From positions 21,861,945-21,925,944 of the forward strand of contig CP141132.1 in the NCBI GenBank assembly GCA_035236585.1: a DNA stretch of 64,000 nucleotides, read 5' to 3'. Positions 58,591 to 64,000 of this stretch are shown here, piece after piece. The notes beneath the pieces are model-generated. The model saw only the letters and a program-made list of their open reading frames with translations, was not told the DNA's origin and did not search any database. The translations under genes were made by a program, and so were the position numbers. The DNA is from Warburgia ugandensis (Eukaryota > Streptophyta > Magnoliopsida > Canellales > Canellaceae). Positions within the stretch are counted from its first letter, which is position 1. Every line of letters begins with the position of its first letter.

Positions 58591-59984
58591 CAATACAAGG
58601 TGATCTCACTACTACACCAACACTAGCTCACTTGATTTCTCACCCCATCCATACATGCATCATTTTGACCCCATGAAAAACATCATTCATTCCATACAAT
58701 TCCAATAAATTTTAAGCATGAGCTAGTGCCTGATTTTAGGATTTCTAAGGCAAAAGTACAAGTAATTCAATGCCCAATCTACGTAAAAATGTAGGAAATC
58801 ATCTCGATCTATTTCCAAGTAAAACATGAGATTTTTCAAAATTCAATTATATGATTTATTAAAGAATTTCTAAATCCTCTGATTAGTGAAGAATTTCTAA
58901 CAAATTTGATGATCTACTACTAGAAATTAGCTTCGAATAGTGTGTCTTTCTCTCCACTTGGTTGGGCCTCTCACCACGAGAGAGCTCCTTCTCTTCCCAC
59001 TTCACTCCTTTCTTCTACCTGGCTTCCTCTCATTTCTTACCCATCAAAATTTCTCCTAAATTTCTACTCCATTCCATTAGTTTCATTTTAGCTACAGGTC
59101 CTCTCTTGGCTAGGTCATCCAAGGGTAGGGGAAACCATTGATTAGCTTTACTCTTTCACTCCACTTTCTCTCCCCTTATACTCTACCCCACATACTCTAT
59201 GGAAGTTGCCTTGCATGCATTAAGACCTGCTTCTATCTCACTTAAACATCACCTGTTGGCCTGGTCTTGCATGCATGCAAAAGATGGCAAATGATTCTAC
59301 TCTATTCCCCATTTACCTTAGCTTAAGTTTGTATATTATATACTGCACCTACTTTATGTATATTATATACTATAGGCTGTTTGTCTTGAAGTGAATGTGG
59401 TGTGATTATTATGACCAGCCGCCACCATATGTGTGATATCATGTCTACTCTACCTCTCACCAATTTATTCCATTGTCAATCCATTACAAACTTAGGTGCA
59501 AAGAAGTCAGTGTATTTGACCTCACCTCATGCCACACACACACTTAGCTTAGTGATTTTTTATTTTGGTCTTTCCTTAATCGTTTGTCCATATAAAATCA
59601 TGCATTAACCACTTAGTTCTATATCCTTATCATAACCATCTAGGTTTTCCTCTAGCACCCACTCAATCGTTTACACCTTCCACTTCCACTTTTAATCTAG
59701 TTTAATGAACTTACCTAATAACTTCTCACTTGATTATATAATGTATAAACTACTACTAAGTTAAAGTGATGAGAGAGAAAAGAAAAAAATATCCCATTTT
59801 CTTTTTAATAATTAGTTATGATTTATAGGTGGAATTACAAAATTACTCATATTACAAACACAGTAAAGAAGAGTACTATCTCAGCTGTGAGAGCAGTAAG
59901 AGTCATACCTAGGGGATGTTAAGCTTATCTTGTAAGTTTAGTGACTTAGGAAAAGAAGAGGCCTAAAATGGAACAAATTAATGT
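58591..59984. other. Unclassified AT-rich sequence
   Basis: No gene or terminal structure was found. A local repeat of TATATTATATACT occurs at 59331-59371. The frame at 59402-59608 shows no known domain. Confidence 0.4.
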
Positions 59985-60505
59985 AGTTTAGGACTAACAC
60001 TAAAGTGAAAGATGGATTTCCCTATTGAGCTGATAATAGGAACAACTCTCATCTCTAAGGCACCATATTAGATGGCTCCAACTAAGTTGAAAGCGCTCAA
60101 GGAGCAATTGCAATGGTTGATGGACCAAGGATTTGCACAATCTAGTACTATTTAACCCTAAGGTGGCTCCAGTTCTATTCATAAAAAGAATGATATTTCC
60201 ATGCAGTTGTACATCAATTATCTATTGTTGAATGGGATAGTAATAAAGAACAAGCACCCTTTATCTTGCATTGATGACTAGTTTGATTAGCTTTAATCTA
60301 CCAAGGTTTTTTCAAAAATTGATCTAAGGTCCAATTACTATCAATTGAGAACTCAGTATCAAGACATGCTAGAGACAACATTCTAAATTCAATATTGTCA
60401 TTGCAAATTTTTTGTGATGCCATTTAAAATGTTGAATGCTCCTACAACATTCATAAATATCATGAACAGAGTCTTTAAATAATATATTGACAACTTTTTC
60501 ATGGT
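59985..60505 (+). pseudogene. Reverse transcriptase fragment of a Ty3/gypsy chromovirus fossil
   Basis: On the plus strand there are remnants of the start of chromovirus RT. GTTLISKAPY then MAPTKLKALKEQLQWLMDQG occupies about 60038-60131. Wording like KNDISMQLYINYLLLNG and a KNKHPLSCIDD block follows at about 60187-60280. A final PFKMLNAPTTFINIMNRVFK-like stretch is at about 60421-60480. It is an isolated fossil fragment with several breaks. Confidence 0.8.
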
Positions 60506-63053
60506 TTTCATATAATATCCCTAATTTTTAAATCACATTTTGTGTAATTTTGATTAATTTTAATTGCATGAAATGAGATTTCTAGAATTTTTAGGTTTTT
60601 TATCTTTGAGAAACTAAGAAATTTATAAACATCAATTTGAGTGTTACAACCTTAATTTTTGGATTGCACTTACAAAAAGAATTCCAACAATGCTAAGAAT
60701 GCTGAAATTGAGTTTGGATGAAAACATTAGATATTTTGCAAGTGAAGGATATTTAAGTACATTGACATTGCGGGACCTATTTGCAAAATTCAAAAACTAA
60801 GTGGACCAAGCACTCATAATTGTGTCCTTAACTGAATGATAGTGTTTCTTTGACCAGGAAGCATATGGATTTAATTATATTATTTTAAAAATAATTGAAA
60901 ATGAAAACACAAAAAAGAAAGATCATACAATGAAGAGGGGCCATTTTGATATTGGTATCCCCCTAAGTCCACACACACACTTAAGTAATAAACTAATTGA
61001 TAACAATCAGGTCTATAGTAAATAGCTGAAGGGAACCCGAAAAGAAAGAAAGAGAAGAAGAAGAGAGAAACGAGGAGCAGAAGGAAAGAGATAAAGAGGG
61101 AGAATAGGGAGATCGATCAATAGAGACAGAGAGAGACAGAGAGACAGAGAGAGACATAGAGGAAGAGGAGAAAGTAGGTGGAAAATGACAATGAGAATCA
61201 AAGATCTACTCCATTCATCCTCTCCACCATCTCAAAAGGCTAATACCCGTTCAGTTTCAAGTCAATTGGTGCATAGTTGATGACGAGTCTAGGAAAATAG
61301 TAATGAATGATCAAGATTGAAAAAAATAATATGTATGTGTACGGTCCCATTTCAAAGACCTTAGTCATTCATATTGTTCCTTGTTTTATTTTGAGTAAAA
61401 CTTGTTTGGCTTCTCAATGATTGGCGAAGAATTGATGCCACAGTTTGAAGAAAATAGTGAGACTAGTGAGTAGACAAAAGTCCAACCATGAGCACCTTTT
61501 TTGATGTTTTGAGGAACCAAATGCCTATGTAATGCTCCCAAATTCATTGGGAATGAAGGTAAGCCTCCAATATACAACATTTTGTAGTTTCTTTCATGAT
61601 TTTCCATGTTTTTTCCCAACTATATACAATCACTGGTGTCAGCCATATTTCGATTGTCTTCTTCGGTGACAATAACTAGATTCCAGCTAGTGTAAAATAT
61701 AAACTATATATTTAGAATCCTCATCACCTAATCTATGCTCCGATGTAATATTTTTCTATTGGAGATCATCCAACCATTAAAATTTCTATCTAAACATGGT
61801 GCACTAGTGTAAATCCCATATCTACAAATCCAACAATTGAAAACATGAACAGATAGTAGTTCTATGAACTTGATGACATGAATTTCTTATTATTAATGAT
61901 CCAAGGCAAGAATGATAGATGAAAACTTTACATTATCTAATCTAATGATTCAATTCCCAATTAGTGATGATCTGTGATTAGAAAACTTGATTGATCCATT
62001 AATACATTAGGCACAACATGTTACTTATAGATCTACAAGATATATGATAAGATTGACATATCAAGGATTATTTTAACTTTCATATGTGATCAAAAACTCA
62101 GATGTGCATTATCTACACATGTAGGGTAGCAAATCTTAATGATTTTTTAAAGTGGATGATGAATTTGAGAGTCATCCAACCATTCAATTTGAGATTGAAT
62201 ACTTTACTCTATTGGTTTATAAACTAATTAGTAAAACTTTATCTATTTTCTTAGCATACAATTGACACACATTTGAAGCTCAGATTAGTGAATCTTGATC
62301 GTCAATTGACCTTCATATTGGATGTTCATCCATTTTTGAAAATTGGAAGCCCAATTTTGGGTAGGTGGTTCTAACATCCTTAAGTTACCCATATATTCAT
62401 ATCATGACTAGATTATTAGTCTAGTCAAATGCTTCTTTTAGATAGATTCTGATAAATAGATAAATAGTATGATTACAAATTAGAAATGCATCACTTTATG
62501 AATGATAAATTATTTATCTGAATGGATGAAATGAATGATTTATATCCTTATTGAGATGATGATTTTAGAGTACCTGAGATTATGATTTGCAATGATTAAA
62601 AGATAGCCTGTATTTATGTTGGAGATGTTAATATCAATTTATCATGTGAACTACATCATATGCATTAAATGCACAATTCCAAAAATTGTATTAGTTCTGT
62701 TGGACTTTTGGTAGAAATGAATGACTCATTTCAATGTTAGATCATTGGTTTACAATTACTAACAATTGCATTTCAGGAATTTGATCCCATATTTTGATTT
62801 TATGCATAAATGTGGTTAAGTGTAGGATTTGTATTTCATCATGTGCTTGTTTTCTTGCATGTAATAGAAGTTTAATTCACAATTTATACTTGCGGATGGC
62901 TAATGAGGGTAGGTGCAAGAGGCACTAGTAGGGTTCCAGGTGCTCATGGTATGGGCCGAGATGAATTGTGATATATTTTTACATGCATGCTTTGATTAAT
63001 TGCTACAACCTATGTCCCAATAGTACATAGGCTATCAGCTTTGGCTGAAGCCT
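60506..63053. other. Unclassified sequence with a GA-rich patch
   Basis: There is no recognisable gene. A purine-rich GAAAGAGAGAAG-type stretch lies at 61025-61175, and the frame across it is an artefact. The stretch ends at the LTR start at 63054. It may be internal retroelement sequence or decayed LTR. Confidence 0.4.
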
Positions 63054-63800
63054 GTTAAGTGTTCAATTTTGGTCAAAATTTCCCTAATTTAGCGTTCAAT
63101 TAGATCATCTAATAGTTCAAATTTCCAAAACTTCGCTTGATTTTGAATTTAACTCCAATTAACCATCCAAACCTTAATTTGTCAAAACCAATGGTTAGAT
63201 GATTATTAGAGCTCATTAGACGATTAATATATAGTTTAGATGATTCTGATTTAGTCTTTTCTTTTGCAGATTAACCAAAACAGGCGTTGATGGATACGAT
63301 TAAAAGTTAACAGGGCAGATCTCTTAAAGAAGATTGGATGGATCAAATGACCCATGAAGATGGATGGAATAGTTTCCTAAACAATAATTGAGCTTAATGT
63401 GGAATCATGAACAAAATGGAAACCCAAATTAGCAAGGAATAAGTAAAGGGCAACCCTTTCCCCCACTTCTCCTTCCATTTCTTCCTTCTCTCTTTCCCTC
63501 CTTATTTTTACCTCTTTCCTTTTCCACCTACTTCCCCTTCTCCCTTTATTCTCCTCTTCTTAACCACCTTCCAAAATCGTAGGAGGGGAGCTAACCCATA
63601 AAAACGCAAAAAATCACCTTCCCTTTACTCTCACGTCCTATTATTCTCCTCTCCCCCTCCTTCCCCCTCCTTCCTGCTCCATTATCTCTTTTCTTCCTCT
63701 CTCCCTCTTCCCATTCTCTTCTCTTCTCCTCTCTCTTTCTCAATCGCACCACCCACATCTCACACCTTCCTCTTCTCTCACTTCTTTCTCCATTCCTCTT

Positions 63801-63890
<90 letters not shown>

Positions 63891-64000
63891 TCGTCTCCTT
63901 CTGTGCACCCTGCTCACCTCTCTCTTTTTCTTCTTTCGATCCCCATCTCTCTCAATCTTTCCCACTCACTCTCTTTCCCCCCACCCAGATCCCTCTTTCT
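63054..64000 (+). repeat. Second copy of the TGTTAAGTG LTR, truncated by the window edge
   Basis: It begins TGTTAAGTGTTCAATTTTGG and continues TTCAATTAGATCATCTAA, matching 51879-51940. It also has the C/T-rich zone and the (CT)n tract. The window ends inside it, so a solo LTR and a full element cannot be told apart. Confidence 0.7.
63802..63887 (+). repeat. (CT)n microsatellite, about 43 units
   Basis: A CT run inside the LTR copy, in the same setting as 52423-52515. The RERERE-rich minus-strand frame across it is not a gene. Confidence 0.95.

Noticed and set aside
63591-63965. 124-residue Arg/Glu-rich frame on the minus strand
   Set aside because: It is created by the (CT)n tract of an LTR. 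The same artefact occurs at 52389-52682 and 41306-41596.

Overview
This is nuclear DNA from a large, repeat-rich seed-plant genome, most likely an angiosperm. The base composition is AT-rich. I recognise Athila/Tat-like and Tekay/Del-like Ty3/gypsy fossils, a CACTA (En/Spm) DNA transposon with plant-specific domains, an Au-type SINE and a plant-mitochondria-like insert. I see no intact host gene, no rRNA or tRNA gene and no CRISPR array. Most open frames in the window are chance frames in repeats, such as CT/GA tracts and a G-rich minisatellite.

Layout. Bases 1-2885 are LTR sequence on the minus strand. Bases 2886-9535 are the decayed gag-pol of the Athila-like fossil, also on the minus strand. 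Bases 9536-11366 are a plus-strand LTR part of the same family, followed by about 1.6 kb I cannot classify. An antisense LTR (12961-15146, resuming at 35019) was split by a complete-looking CACTA element at 15147-35018 (19,872 bp). That element has a 3-bp AAT target duplication and matching CACT termini. It carries two decayed genes: tnpD (16106-19521) and a second gene with Transposase_24-, DUF8039- and Ulp1-protease-like parts (about 30400-33703).

Between the two CACTA genes sits a second DNA transposon at 19929-26568 (6,640 bp). It has GGGG-type inverted ends and a TAA target duplication, so it looks PIF/Harbinger-like. It has no transposase that I recognise. Its cargo is the last exons of a nuclear gene for mitochondrial chaperonin CPN60 with introns kept, a stretch of probable plant mitochondrial DNA with a group II intron hairpin, and an Au SINE with its own target duplication. 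The nesting is therefore LTR < CACTA < Harbinger-like < SINE.

Downstream of the CACTA, a Tekay/Del-like chromovirus fossil on the minus strand (pol 36350-38632, gag 47873-48840, PBS and LTR from 48930) is split by a plus-strand Athila/Tat-like element (38633-47872). The 5' LTR of that inserted element itself holds an inverted solo LTR (40337-42410, TSD TCTTT). From 48952 to the end the window is LTR-derived sequence, a probable solo LTR (51879-54046, TSD ATGCT), a chromovirus RT fragment (59985-60505) and the start of a sister LTR (63054-64000).

The most interesting object is the gene-capturing Harbinger-like element inside the CACTA. These calls come from reading motifs and comparing segments by eye. 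No database search was run.
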